Made by a program: the position numbers and the translations under genes | The notes under the pieces: generated by a model | The model's input: only the letters and a program-made list of their open reading frames with translations | Told to the model about the DNA's origin: nothing | The model's database searches: none | Shown here: one piece after another, positions 41,670-52,267 of the stretch | Layout: each line of letters starts with the position of its first letter | Position numbering within the stretch: the first letter of the stretch is position 1 | From: Stenogyne calaminthoides | Lineage: Eukaryota; Streptophyta; Magnoliopsida; Lamiales; Lamiaceae | DNA length: 64,000 nt | Assembly (NCBI GenBank): GCA_037126765.1 | Contig: JBBCBC010000026.1 | Location: forward strand, 9,040,418 to 9,104,417 | Reading direction: 5' to 3'

Positions 41670-42233
41670 ATGGGCTGAATAGTGTTCCATACTAATTTTG
41701 CAGATCACTTGGTAAACCATAATACGGTCATATTAAATTAGTATGGATCCTGTTTTTATGCTGCCGACTCGGAGCAAAAGATGTCCATTTTACTGTCCCC
41801 TTCCACACAAATTAATACCTTATCCCCCAAGATCTTCGACAAGTATGGATTCTACAGTGATCTTTTCTACCCTATTTGTCCCTCCCCACAATTAATATCA
41901 TATTTCCCTCTCCCCAATTTGTTAACTCTTTCTCTCCAATCGTCTTCTTCTTTTTTGCGGCGATTCTCTACGGGTGGTGGAGGAGGAGGTTACAAGGCTG
42001 AAAAATAGAGATCTTAGGGATAAATTTGAGGCGGCGGGAGATGTGAGGAGGCTGGTGAGAAAGATATAAAAAATAGGAAGACTGCAGGGTAGCTGCTGTC
42101 GAAACCCTAGAAACTGAACGCATTCGCCGCATCCATACTCAGATCTGTTTGACTTTTTTTTAGAGATTTGTTGGTTTTGTGTTTATGGTTTGTTGATTGA
42201 TTTATGTATCTTTTATGGTGCTTTGAAGTAAAA
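41670..42233 (+). other. Region upstream of the CBP60 exon, possible 5' UTR
   Basis: It contains CT-rich stretches (ctctttctctccaatcgtct, 41928) and ends with ctttgaagtaaaa before the ATG. A small MITE-like inverted word pair (ccatactaattt / aaattagtatgg, 41687 and 41734) lies at its start. No coding sequence is seen. Confidence 0.4.
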
Positions 42234-42352
42234 ATGCATATGAGGTATATGGAGAGAACATGCTCAATGAAAGGAAGAGGGAAACAAAGTTTGGAAGATG
42301 GTGGAGATGGAGAGCACCAGGAGCCAGACAGAAAAAGACCTGCTCTAGCCAG
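42234..42352 (+). pseudogene. First coding exon of a CALMODULIN-BINDING PROTEIN 60 (CBP60) gene, isolated
   Basis: The ATG at 42234 opens 39 codons reading MHMRYMERTCSMKGRGKQSL and ending GEHQEPDRKRPALA, followed by AG and a good splice donor (gccag|gtaaat). The RKRPALAS block is the conserved end of exon 1 in CBP60 proteins, which are plant calmodulin-binding transcription factors that control salicylate synthesis. In the family the next exon begins with the (V)IVEALKVDSL block; I looked through 42353-44424 and beyond 56885 and did not find it. It is therefore a gene fragment, or a gene whose remainder lies beyond the elements or the N gap. Confidence 0.7.
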
Positions 42353-42957
42353 GTAAATAGTTTCACTAAATCGCTGGTTTTCTTCTCTGTAGTCTAGGTT
42401 TAACTATGATTTTGTAATCTTATGAAGTAAATACTTATGTTTGGTATATTAGGAAATGGTTAGCCACCAGGAAATGTTTTTCTTACTTAATCTGGGTTGA
42501 ACTGCTGCGTTTGGTTTTTGTTTCAGTATTGAGGAACTATCTTTTGCTTCGTTTAGTTCTCAAATTGATGCAGAATCAATTGGTTATTGATCAATGCGAT
42601 TTTCTATCATATCTAAAGAATTCTATAATATAGAAAATCACATTTTTATCTTTACAACTATTGTTAATCATGTTCTGGTCATCATCCTAATACATTTCAT
42701 TCATCAGATATCCAATGATTATTGAATTGTTTAAACAAAATCTTATTTTCACAAGCATTATGATAATGAAATGTTAAAATGAAAGTTGTTAATTAATTTC
42801 TTGTTGTGAATAAGATTCTCAATGTCTTTAAACTTATTCTTAACTGTATAGCTCTTGCACAATTTTATAAATGCACTTTAGTTGCACGGTGCATATTAGG
42901 CTTTTTCTTAAAAGATCATATTTGACATCTAAATACTTTCTAATTGTCTACTGATAT
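42353..42957. other. Intron-like sequence after the CBP60 exon
   Basis: AT-rich, with no coding signal. A ttgcacggtgcata word near 42883 resembles the 'ggtgcacc' MITE family. Confidence 0.4.
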
Positions 42958-43063
42958 TTGTACAAGTCACGATCGAAAAAACTTTACGTGTCACCAGTTC
43001 TTGATTCCTCTTCAGACCGACCTGCAATTTTTGATGGAAAGCCCATGTTGGGATTATACTGGA
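42958..43063 (+). other. Exon-like open segment of unknown identity
   Basis: The plus strand reads SRSKKLYVSPVLDSSSDRPA and IFDGKPMLGLYWK, followed directly by a possible donor (ggaaa|gtatgc), and an acceptor-like ttgtacaag lies in front. Its composition is coding-like and differs from the AT-rich surroundings. I do not recognise the family and it does not match CBP60 or RPS20 as I know them. Confidence 0.3.
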
Positions 43064-43149
43064 AAGTATGCTTTTTACTTTGTATAATCGAAACTGAATT
43101 TTCAGACTTATTTACTGAAATAAATTGTTTATCACTGATGCTTTAAATA

Positions 43150-44424
43150 TTAATCGAATGTTACATATATTTACTGCATAACTGTTCAATAAGTCGTACG
43201 TGTTACATTGTAGTTAATTTAGTGATACCAGATCACAGAAGATTAAATTAACAGTTCCTTGTAACTAAAAGTACACCATTCACGACCTAGATGGAAATGA
43301 ACAACCCATCGTGAAAGGTTGAAGTGTAAGGCTCAGATTGGCTTGTCTTGACCAAGAGATTACACTAGTGCATGATTGATGCCTTTGAATAGGACCCCAG
43401 GAGGATAAATTCTTCAGAACTGAACAAGGAAGAATTAGACCTCAGTGGTTCGTTATTTCTTAATCTTCGTCCCTTAAATAGGATCATGTGGGATTGGTAA
43501 CTATTGCTTTGACTTATCATGGGTAGCGAATCAGAGAGATTCAATACTTTTTATCTTGGGCAATATTATTAGTCACATGTGATTGCTAAGATTTAATACA
43601 AAAGAATCGTGCAAAAGCACGCTTTTGTTCGATTTTTCCCCTTGGGAGGTTCATAAGCTTTATCATACCAAATCTTGCAAGTGGAATTAGTTTCCGGTAT
43701 GGATAATAATGTTGAACCGTTACTTGACCAAGGATAAAAGATATTAATTAATGGAAAGCTATTTCAGTGGCTTGAATTAATTAATGGGCTAGATAATCTT
43801 AAACACGGGAAATAATGATCGGAGCCATATTATTGACTGTAATATGGGTTAAGATGGATAGTGCAATATTAATTATGTAGTGGGATTAATTAATATTTAT
43901 GGGCTTGAATAATATGGCTCAATATTAGATATTCAATCCATTAGAAGGTCAATCTTAATTCTCCTAAAGGCCCCCTGAGTAGCCCAACATATAGTCCAAT
44001 AACTAAAAAAGGTGATTAAAATAAAATAAATATTGTTGCTTATTTTTCCAAGTAAAATTCGAAATTTATAGATAAGTTGGGAGAAAGATTTTCTTTGAAT
44101 TTTGTTATGGAATGAAGATATGTATTCTTGGAATACAAGATTATTTCATTAAATTCAAGAAATCTCCCACTTGGTCATCTATAATATGATTTTAATTTTT
44201 TTTTGAAATAGAGGACAAGAAAGATTTTCTTGATTTTCTTGAAAAGATATTATGGAAGATATGTATTTTTGAAATACAAAAATATCTCATAAATTCAAGA
44301 AGATCCAAATCTTGGATTCTTGAACCTCATATTTTCGAAAATATTCATAACAAATAGAGAAAGGTGGGATTTTGTGGAATATTATGATTATGGGAAAAAG
44401 AATATAGGAGTATATTCAAGATTT
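43150..44424. repeat. Unclassified repeat-like sequence up to the N gap
   Basis: There is no ORF. Near-duplicate stretches (gatatgtattcttggaatac / gatatgtatttttgaaatac at about 44116 and 44258) and 'gggattaattaatatttatggg' type words resemble the non-coding body of large non-autonomous LTR elements. The sequence at 63830-64000 has a similar style. Classification needs a repeat library. Confidence 0.35.
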
Positions 44425-44924
44425 NNNNNNNNNNNNNNNNNNNNNNNNNNNNNNNNNNNNNNNNNNNNNNNNNNNNNNNNNNNNNNNNNNNNNNNNNNNN
44501 NNNNNNNNNNNNNNNNNNNNNNNNNNNNNNNNNNNNNNNNNNNNNNNNNNNNNNNNNNNNNNNNNNNNNNNNNNNNNNNNNNNNNNNNNNNNNNNNNNNN
44601 NNNNNNNNNNNNNNNNNNNNNNNNNNNNNNNNNNNNNNNNNNNNNNNNNNNNNNNNNNNNNNNNNNNNNNNNNNNNNNNNNNNNNNNNNNNNNNNNNNNN
44701 NNNNNNNNNNNNNNNNNNNNNNNNNNNNNNNNNNNNNNNNNNNNNNNNNNNNNNNNNNNNNNNNNNNNNNNNNNNNNNNNNNNNNNNNNNNNNNNNNNNN
44801 NNNNNNNNNNNNNNNNNNNNNNNNNNNNNNNNNNNNNNNNNNNNNNNNNNNNNNNNNNNNNNNNNNNNNNNNNNNNNNNNNNNNNNNNNNNNNNNNNNNN
44901 NNNNNNNNNNNNNNNNNNNNNNNN
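44425..44924. other. Assembly gap (500 N)
   Basis: A run of exactly 500 N, so probably a placeholder of arbitrary size. The element on its right still lacks its last few hundred internal bases and a whole 3' LTR of about 2 kb, so the true missing sequence is probably around 2.5 kb. Confidence 0.98.
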
Positions 44925-46709
44925 TCTCTTTCCTTAATGATATCGAGATCGTTCCTCGTTAAACCCAACCGAAAGCAAAGATCTTGAGCAATTTCTTGAA
45001 TAATGGCTTTCTCATTCACCATGCCATTATCAAGTCTTGGAGGAGGGTAGGAGTATGGACCGGGGAAACTATCGTACCTTTCCTTCATCGATTAGGTTCA
45101 TCCAACTTTGAAGATATTTTGGATAGAAGGTTAGGAGATATTCAATGAACGCTTCATTACGATCCGAGCTTTCCCTCTCCACTCCTGAGCACATCATAAT
45201 AGAACCCGAAGGTTCTCTTGACCTCTTCCCACACATAGTTGAATTTGATAGGCATCCATTTATCATCGTGTGGCCACTTGATTCTTTTGATGTCTCTCTC
45301 CTTTTTTGCTGCAAAACTTTTTTGAATTCACTCATTAACTTGGCTCTTCTTGATCTTCTTCCCGATCCAGTGCGCGCTGAGGCCCAAGCGGTTGCTTTCT
45401 TAACTTTATTCTATCTGGAGTGTCTTGAGCATTCTTAAATATTGAAGACTTTCTTCTTCTGGCGACTGCAGTCTCTTCCAATTCCTCCATCAACTTTCTG
45501 CATTGGCTTAGAAGCCTTATAGACGCTTGCTCTCGGGTTGAACAATGCCCAAGGCTTTCCTCTTCATAGGCAATTCTTGTTCCAACCTTATCTCTAGCTT
45601 GTTTCTCTCTTGCAACATCAAGCATGGTTTCTTTTCAGTTTCTCTTCTCCACGAGCGAACTTTTTAGTTTGTCAAGAACCGACTTCCTTCAAGGCTTTGG
45701 ATAGGTTATACATATTAGCATCTTTTCTGCCTTTTTTTTCTCAAAAGCGTGCGAATAACTTCCTGAAGTCTTCACCTTCCTTTTCCCCTTCTTGGCACCG
45801 CAAATTTGGAAGAAGTCCGGAGAGTCTTTGTGTCCATGTGATATTGCTCTTTGCTTACACAAACCTCTCCTCGCTATCTCGATCTTGTTAAATCTTCCAC
45901 CTCTCGATGTGGTTCTTAGCCCGAAAAATTCTTCGAGAGATGGGCAAAGGCGGCGAGAGAGCTTCTTTAAACGTCTTTGTCATCTTGGTCATGAGCATTG
46001 AGCTCATTTCCTCAACAGCAGATTTGATCATCAATTCATTCCTCTCTACCAATTTCACCTCTAGAAATGCAGTTCTCTCCTGGTGCTTTTGTTTTAGTTC
46101 AAAGATCGGCCCGGCCTTGACTCCCTCCCAACTTTTCATTCGACTTATCTTCCATGGAGGTCATCTGTGAGGTCGAGTGTTTTGGATTTGCACCGATTAC
46201 AAGAGTGACTAAGATTCTCCATCTTCTGAGCTTGGCTGGCCAATGTTTCTTCCATCTGAGCAATCTTGTTCATCATTGGCTCAACCTTCTCAAGCTTCTC
46301 CATCAAGGGAGTGAGGTCAATCTCAGGAACCTTCACTTTTATTCGCTTTGATTGATCATCTTGAGCTTGACTTCATCTGAGCTCCGATCTCCAAGTGAAT
46401 CTCGCCTCACCAAGAGTGCTAACCCCATCTGAGGTTGATGATTTCGGAGTTGATCGGCCACGAAGTTTCTTTCTCTATCCGAGGCTGATCCTCAGCATCT
46501 CCCTGTTGGTCCCCATCTTGAAATTTGTCTATGCTGCTAGGGGCACCAACTTCAGTAGCTCTCCTCTTAGCTATCTTCCTCTGAACTAGCTCATCAAAAT
46601 CGGAATTTTTCATCCTGAGCTTTGTCTTCCTGAAACCTGAGAACTCAATCAGGAAAGTTGTCTCCTCATTCCACCAGTCTTCCCCTCTGAATGCAACAAT
46701 GTTCAGCAT
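44925..46709 (-). pseudogene. Extra 3' ORF of element 2, middle and C-terminal part
   Basis: The pieces 46709-46419, 46336-46145, 46139-45888, 45625-45335, 45335-45069 and 45088-44925 form the broken continuation of the extra ORF. The first two match the plus-strand frame at 13402-14406 (GEDWWNEETTFL, EIDLTPLMEKLEKVEP). The next is a coiled coil (HQERTAFLEVKLVERNELM). The last two hold the conserved C-terminal block (YLLTFYPKYLQSWMNLIDEG, PGPYSYPPPRLDNG) also seen at 19103-19705. From the total length between the start at 48293 and the gap I infer a protein of about 1100 residues before decay. The function is unknown. Confidence 0.65.
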
Positions 46710-46994
46710 CTCCGAAAGAGTCTGATTGAGGATATAAACCGTCGACCTTAATCTGAAGAAGATATCTTGGAGATCAGGGAATGAGCTGAGCTCAGGGTAG
46801 CGGTCAAGAATGAACCGTTCCCCCTTGCTCCTCCACTAGGTATCTTCAGCTTCGCCCTTCTTCATTCTCGGGCTTTCTAGTTCAGTTGAAGCATCTGCTG
46901 AAGGATCGAGAAGTAACTCACTCAGGAGCTCATCAAAAGTAAGTTGCTCCTGAGTCTCAAAACTTATCGAAGGTTGTCAGGAACAGTCCTCGGT

Positions 46995-48293
46995 TTACAT
47001 CTGAGTAGGTTCGAGTCTGGTAATGCACATCCTCGGTTTGACTCTGAGTTGGCTCTCATTGTCTGGCGGCACATCTTTGGTAGGAATCTCTGAGGCCTGA
47101 GTTCCTTTAAAAATTTCCTGAGAAATTTTGTCTGAACTGAACGAAGTCTCAAGTACCTCAGAGAAGACCTGCTCCTCAGTCTGTTCTTGTGCCTTAGAGA
47201 TAACCTGAGCCAAAACTTGTAATGGCGAATCTTGAGCGGTTTGGCCCTCAGGTTGAATCTCTTCAAAATCACTGCCATCCTCATCGGTGAGAACCACCAA
47301 TCTTCTGCGCTTTGGAGCAAGGTTCTTCTGCTTCATCATTTTTACACCCTGCTCCTTCTTTGCCTCCAACAAAACCTTCCCCCTGGTTTGTTGGGTCTCT
47401 TCAGCAGCAGCAGCTTTTAATGATTATGCTTTCTTTTCTTTCTTCCCCCTGATGGTCTGCTTCTTCACAGCAATGGGCTTGAAGAGCACCTTGGACTTAG
47501 GGAATGGGGTCGAATTAGCGAAGATATCCTCCTCCTCTCTGCACATCTCCAAAATATATGCTATTTTGGTTGCATGGTGGATCTTGCCTTTAATCGTGAT
47601 AACCCCGTCAACCTTCTTGAAGACTTTAGCTTGCTCACTCACCATCTGAATCAAAAATTTCAGCCAGTTGAAGTCGGTGGTGGGTGAGGCCTCGATCGCC
47701 GCCATCAATCGGAGCTTCGGGGTACTGATCTGCTGAAAACTCCCCGCAAGGCTCATGATGCTTTTGCTCACAATATCCATCAAAACTCTATATTGTGGCT
47801 TCAAATGCCTCTTATGCAGTGTAGCCTCAAATTTTACAGGATTCTCAGCAATCCTATCTAAATACTCCTGCTCTCTACCCAACATATACATAGCAGGATC
47901 CTCTCCTTTATCACAAAGCTCAAAAACATCGTTTAAATTCTTTGGAATAATATACAATTCCCTTTCAAAATTGATGTATTTGGACGAATGCTCTAAATGT
48001 GATACAGTAATCTCAGAATGCATACCATCCTCTTCATCTATCCTCAAATTATAGATGAATTCGATTACCTCTTTCGCATACTCTTGGTCTGGTCGGCTTG
48101 CGACGAGATGAGTGAGTTTGGCCAATCGAATCATATGGAGAGCCTCCTCTTCTGGTTTGGAGTTGGATGTGCTATCGAGCAAGACAACGAATTCGTACCA
48201 GAGTTTGTAGGTTTCGGCTAATCTTTCGAACAGGGTTGGGGCCATTTTGGATATGAAGAATTGAAGCTTTAGGGTTTGGAGTTTTCTGGGCAA
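46995..48293 (-). CDS. Extra 3' ORF of element 2, N-terminal part (289 aa plus 125 aa in a second frame)
   Basis: The frame at 48293-47424 lies about 900 bp after RNase H in the sense direction. A likely start is the MAPTLFERLAETYKLW at residue 17. Motifs shared with the ORF at 2629-3486 are EVIEFIYNLRID, the KHLKP(Q)YRVLMDIVSKSIM region and a following helix FNWLKFLIQMV. The C-terminal end is basic (KKQTIRGKKEKKA). After a frameshift the 125-aa piece 47372-46995 is nuclear-signal-like at its start (APKRRRLVVL) and then acidic and Q/E-rich. No signal peptide or membrane segment is visible, which argues against a classic envelope protein. Intactness suggests recent coding function, but this copy is broken downstream. 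Confidence 0.65.
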
Positions 48294-49201
48294 AGGGAAT
48301 TTTTCTTGCAGAGGATTTTGGAACGAAGGGTTTGATAAAATTTTGGCTTGAATGGCTTATTGGGGTATAAATAGCTTTGAGATCGTGGGGAATCGCGTTG
48401 GTTAGGTGAAAAGCAACGATTGAGATTAATCTCCGATTAATCGGGTATACGAACAAACGATCTCTGAAAAGTAAGCCGCCAAAATATCCTCATTGGTCAT
48501 TAATGTAACAGAGCATTAAATGACTGTTGACCTTCTTTGGAATTTCAAACGATCCCGCCCAAAACATTCCTTAGGTGTTTTGTATTTATTGCAAATGATT
48601 ACTGAGTTTCACTTAAGCAATAAATGGGTTGCATGAGTCATTACTTCTTCAGACTAATTTCTCTCTATCAGTCTTCTTGAAAGTCTTGACCTTGATAAAA
48701 TGTCGAGATAATCTTTGAAATCTTGAAAGGGTTCAATTATAACAACGAAAATCTTGACCTTGAAAAATATGAGTTTCCTGAGACTCGGTTCAATATTTCC
48801 ATTTTATCCTGGGCTTATCAGTAGAATTCTGAGAAAACTTCATGCATCTGAAAACCTTCAATTTTTCAGATTTTACTCTATACACCTGGATCTATCATCC
48901 CTAATTCAACTGAAAGTTCCTAAAATCTTGATTCATCCAAAGGTTTAGTCAATATATCAGCTCTCTGCTTATCAGTATGAATTTTCTCCATCCTTATGTC
49001 CTTTTTCTCGACATGATCTCGATGAAGTGATGTCCGATATCCACATGCTTGCATCCGGTGTGCAATAATGGGATTTTGTGAAATAGCAATGACACTATTA
49101 TTGTCACAAAATATTGGTACTTCATTGGCTACAACTTTATAATCCCTTAATTGTTATGCGAGGCAAAGAATCGAGAACAATGACTTATTGCGACCATGTA
49201 T
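48294..49201 (-). other. Non-coding spacer and RNase H end of element 2
   Basis: The end of RNase H is readable near 48920-49060 in shifted frames (minus HTDKQRADILTKPLDES, compare the element 1 copy at 5766-5966). Nothing else is recognised between it and the extra ORF. Confidence 0.5.
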
Positions 49202-50110
49202 TCACTTGATAATCTTGGTTTGCTCTTGGTGGCTAATCGAGGTCCTGCTTTTCTTCGAAAACCAAGATATCAGCTTACTTCCTAGAAATTGACAAGTTCC
49301 TGTAGTGGACTTCCTATCAATCCTGCAACCTCCATAATCAGCATCTGAGTAACCAGTTAATTCAAGGTTATCATCAGCTGGATACCATAATCCTCTATTC
49401 ATTGTGCCCTTAAGATACTTCAGTATCTTTTTGGCAGCCTCCATGTGACTAGCCTTAGGATTAGCTTGGTATCTTGCACATATCCCAACAACAAATGTTA
49501 TATCCGGCCTACTTGCTGTGAAATAGAGCAATGATCCAATGATTCCTCTATAATCAGTATGACTCACTGATTTGCCTTCAGAATCAGGATCCATCTTGTA
49601 GTTAGTATTCATGGGAATCCTAACTGCATTGCAATTCTGTACACCATATTTGGCAATCAGATCTCTGGTGTACTTTACCTGGTTGATGAATATTCCTTCC
49701 TTTGATTGTTTCAATTGAAGACCTAGAAAGAAATTCATCTCTCCCATCATTGACATCTCAAACTTGCCTTTCATCAATGTTGAAAACTTTTCACACAGCT
49801 GATGGTTTGGAGATCCAAAAATGATGTCATCAACATATATCCTGAACCAAATGGGATATCTTCCCCATCTTCTATCCTAAAATGAGTTCTATCAACAGTT
49901 TCTTTGACAAAACCATGGTCGATGAAAACCGAGAAAGAGTATCATACCATGCTCGGGTGCTTGCTTGAGACCATACAAAGCTTTTACGAACACCTTAAAC
50001 TTGGTCATTCTGTTTGAAACCGGGAGGTTGTTCCACATAAACCTCTTCTTTAAGCACCACAGATTCGAAATGCACTTTTCACATCCATTTGATAGATATG
50101 TGAACTTCAT
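49202..50110 (-). pseudogene. Reverse transcriptase and RNase H of element 2
   Basis: Minus pieces are 50110-49892 (FVKALYGLKQAPEHG, the RT block before the catalytic loop), the catalytic IYVDDII at about 49822-49842, and the open frame 49777-49202 with FEMSMMGEMNFFLGLQLKQS, TASRPDITFVVGICARYQAN, LKYLKGTMNRGLWYPADD and SDADYGGCRIDRKSTTGTCQ. The last is the RNase H start with its first catalytic Asp. The usual glutamate-containing block ('EAEYIA') is replaced by HQEQTKIIK and a stop. Residue choices are those of the Sirevirus lineage. RT upstream of 50110 is heavily decayed to about 51000. Confidence 0.85.
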
Positions 50111-51244
50111 GTGGGCAAAAGATATGCAAGAAACAATCGATGGCTTCTAGTCTTGCAACAAAAGTGCAAAGGTTTCATCATAATATAAGCCTTCTTCTTG
50201 GGAATAACCTTGTCTGAACTAAATTTCCTGCCTTGTTTCTTACAATGTTGTTGTTTTCATCTCTTTTATTCTTAAAAACCCACTTGGTTCCAATGACATT
50301 GTGCCTTTTTTCAGTCTATCTACTAGCTCCCATACTTCATTTCTTGAGAATTGATTATTTCATCTTGCATAGCAAAGAATCCAATGAGAATCTTGTAGAG
50401 CTTCACCAATCTCGGTGAGTTCTTTCTCCGATAGGAAGCGCGAGAATAGTGCACTCTCACCATGGAACCTTCTTGTTTTAACACCTTGATTAGATCTCCC
50501 ACAATCGACTTGTAGGATGACTATCTAACCATTTCCTTCTTGATGTTCCCCCTTGATGAGTATCCTCAACATTTGAAATGTTAGGTTCGATTAATTCGAT
50601 AAACTTCGGGGAACAAATGAAAAAGGAGAAAGGGAATCATCTTCCTCGGGGAAATTCTATTGAGAACATTGTCGGACACATTTTTTCCCCTTTGGTTGAT
50701 AGATTCAAATTTGCCTCATTTGTGACCACATCTTCATTGGCATCACATACCCGAGTCTCGGCGGTATGCATTCAGATTGGTCATCTTTGGAGTGTTGGTT
50801 TTCCTGAGTCTCACCATCCTGAGTTCCATCCTGAACTTCTTTATCCGAGTCTGAGTCACTCTAATCATAGGATGTGACTGACTTCTTCTTTTCAGGTTCA
50901 ATGGATGATTTATCTTTTACGTTTTCGGGCTTAATCTGGTGATCCTCTTAGTCGGTTCATCTGCATCATGTTCTGTTTCTTACGAACACAAGTAGATTCA
51001 TCAAAAAACAACATGAGGTGTTTCCTCCACAATAAGAGTCCTACGGGTTGTAAATTCTCGAAAGCTTTCTTGACTTGAAATATCCTAAGAATATTCCTTC
51101 ATCGACTTTACTATCAAATGTTTTCAACCGATCTTTACCATTATTGTGTATGAAACACTTGCAACCAAACACACGAAAAAAGAAAAAAAACAAGAGGCTT
51201 CCTTTCATTCCAAAGCTCATAGGGTGTTTTGCCTTGACTCTTGG
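50111..51244 (-). pseudogene. Decayed integrase end to RT start of element 2
   Basis: No long frame remains. The minus strand near 51100-51000 shows the 'DEGIFLGYF(Q)SRKAFRVYN' type motif in broken form (ctttcttgacttgaaatatcc...attccttcatcgac), parallel to 7781-7966 of element 1. Confidence 0.55.
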
Positions 51245-51785
51245 TCAGCATGGATCTATTCCGAGAGTAGCATGCGGTGTTGGCGGCTTGAAAAACCTTT
51301 TAGGAATATCGACTTCACTATCATTGTCCTTCTGACTTCTTTTCGAGTCCCTGTTCCTTCTTTCAAAGAACACCCATTTTGTTGAGGGGTCCTTGCGGTG
51401 ATGTTTCATGTGAAATTCCATTTCTTTGCACAATAATCGATATGATATGATTTATAAATTCAGTTCCTTGTCGATTTGATTTTGACCACACTCGATTTTT
51501 CTCAATCTTGAGTCTTTTTCAAGATGGTCTGGCGACTTTATCGAGTCTCTTTCTTCTTGAGTAAGAATATGACCCAAGTATATCTTGAGTAGTCATCAAC
51601 TACTACCAATGTGTATTTCCGCCATTAGTGCTTCTTGGTGTTATAGGACCAAAAAGATCCATATCGAATGGCGGAAGTATTCTGTCAGTAGAAACATCTA
51701 CTTTGCTTTTAAATGATGCTCTAATTTGTTTTCCTTTATGGCACGCATCACAAATATGTTCCTTACTGAACACTTCATTAGGCAA
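51245..51785 (-). pseudogene. Integrase of element 2, broken
   Basis: The zinc-binding C-x2-C (HICDACHKGKQIRASF) and first catalytic region (PPFDMDLFGPITP) are open at 51785-51603. The second catalytic region near 51470 has lost its reading frame (the bases corresponding to 'IRSDKGTEF' carry CAG-to-CG type changes), and the third is traceable as PSTKWVFFERRNRD at about 51390-51350, a frameshifted form of PQQNGV-ERRNR. Confidence 0.75.
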
Positions 51786-51838
51786 CCCTCTTACAAGAGC
51801 TAATCTTGTAAGCTTATTCGTTTTTGAAATTCAGTGAT

Positions 51839-52267
51839 TCATCTTTTATGCCATAACCAAGCTGGTATCTGTGGAACTTTTAGCAACCAAACATGTATCT
51901 TTAGGAGTTGAACTCCAATCGACCAAAGATACACATTTCCTTTTAAATACCCCGGTCGAAATATTTTACGTGTTGTATCATCTTTCACATAGCATAAGTT
52001 CTTAGAGAACTCAACATTAAAACCCTTATCACAGAATTGGCTTATTGAAAGCAAATTATGCTTCAATCCAGATACATATGAAACACCATGGATATGAAAT
52101 GAGTCGATTTCCAAAGTTCCATATCCTTGATCTCCCCTTCGAGTTATCTCCAAAAAAGTGATCTGTGGGCCTCTTTGTTCAACATAGTCAATTGAGTATC
52201 TTCTTGAATCTGTCATATGTCTTGAACATCCACCGTCAAGATACCATACATCGAGGGCCTTTTTCAT
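51839..52267 (-). CDS. Protease of element 2, with altered active-site triad
   Basis: The 142-aa frame begins near the protease with DVWYLDGGCSRHMTDSRRYS, followed by YGTLEIDSFHIHGVSYVSGL and KHNLLSISQFCDKGFNVEFS. The blocks and spacing are those of copia retropepsins. The active site reads D-G-G where nearly all retropepsins have D-S-G or D-T-G (element 1 has DSG at the same place), so activity is doubtful. It is in frame with the beginning of the pre-integrase region. The catalytic Asp itself is kept. Confidence 0.8.
   Translation of the reverse strand: MKKALDVWYLDGGCSRHMTDSRRYSIDYVEQRGPQITFLEITRRGDQGYGTLEIDSFHIHGVSYVSGLKHNLLSISQFCDKGFNVEFSKNLCYVKDDTTRKIFRPGYLKGNVYLWSIGVQLLKIHVWLLKVPQIPAWLWHKR

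Noticed and set aside
42958..43063. A second CBP60 exon
   Set aside because: The residues do not resemble the CBP60 region expected after RKRPALAS, so it is left unassigned.
44320..45088. Long ORFs on both strands across the N run
   Set aside because: They exist only because N codons do not read as stops.
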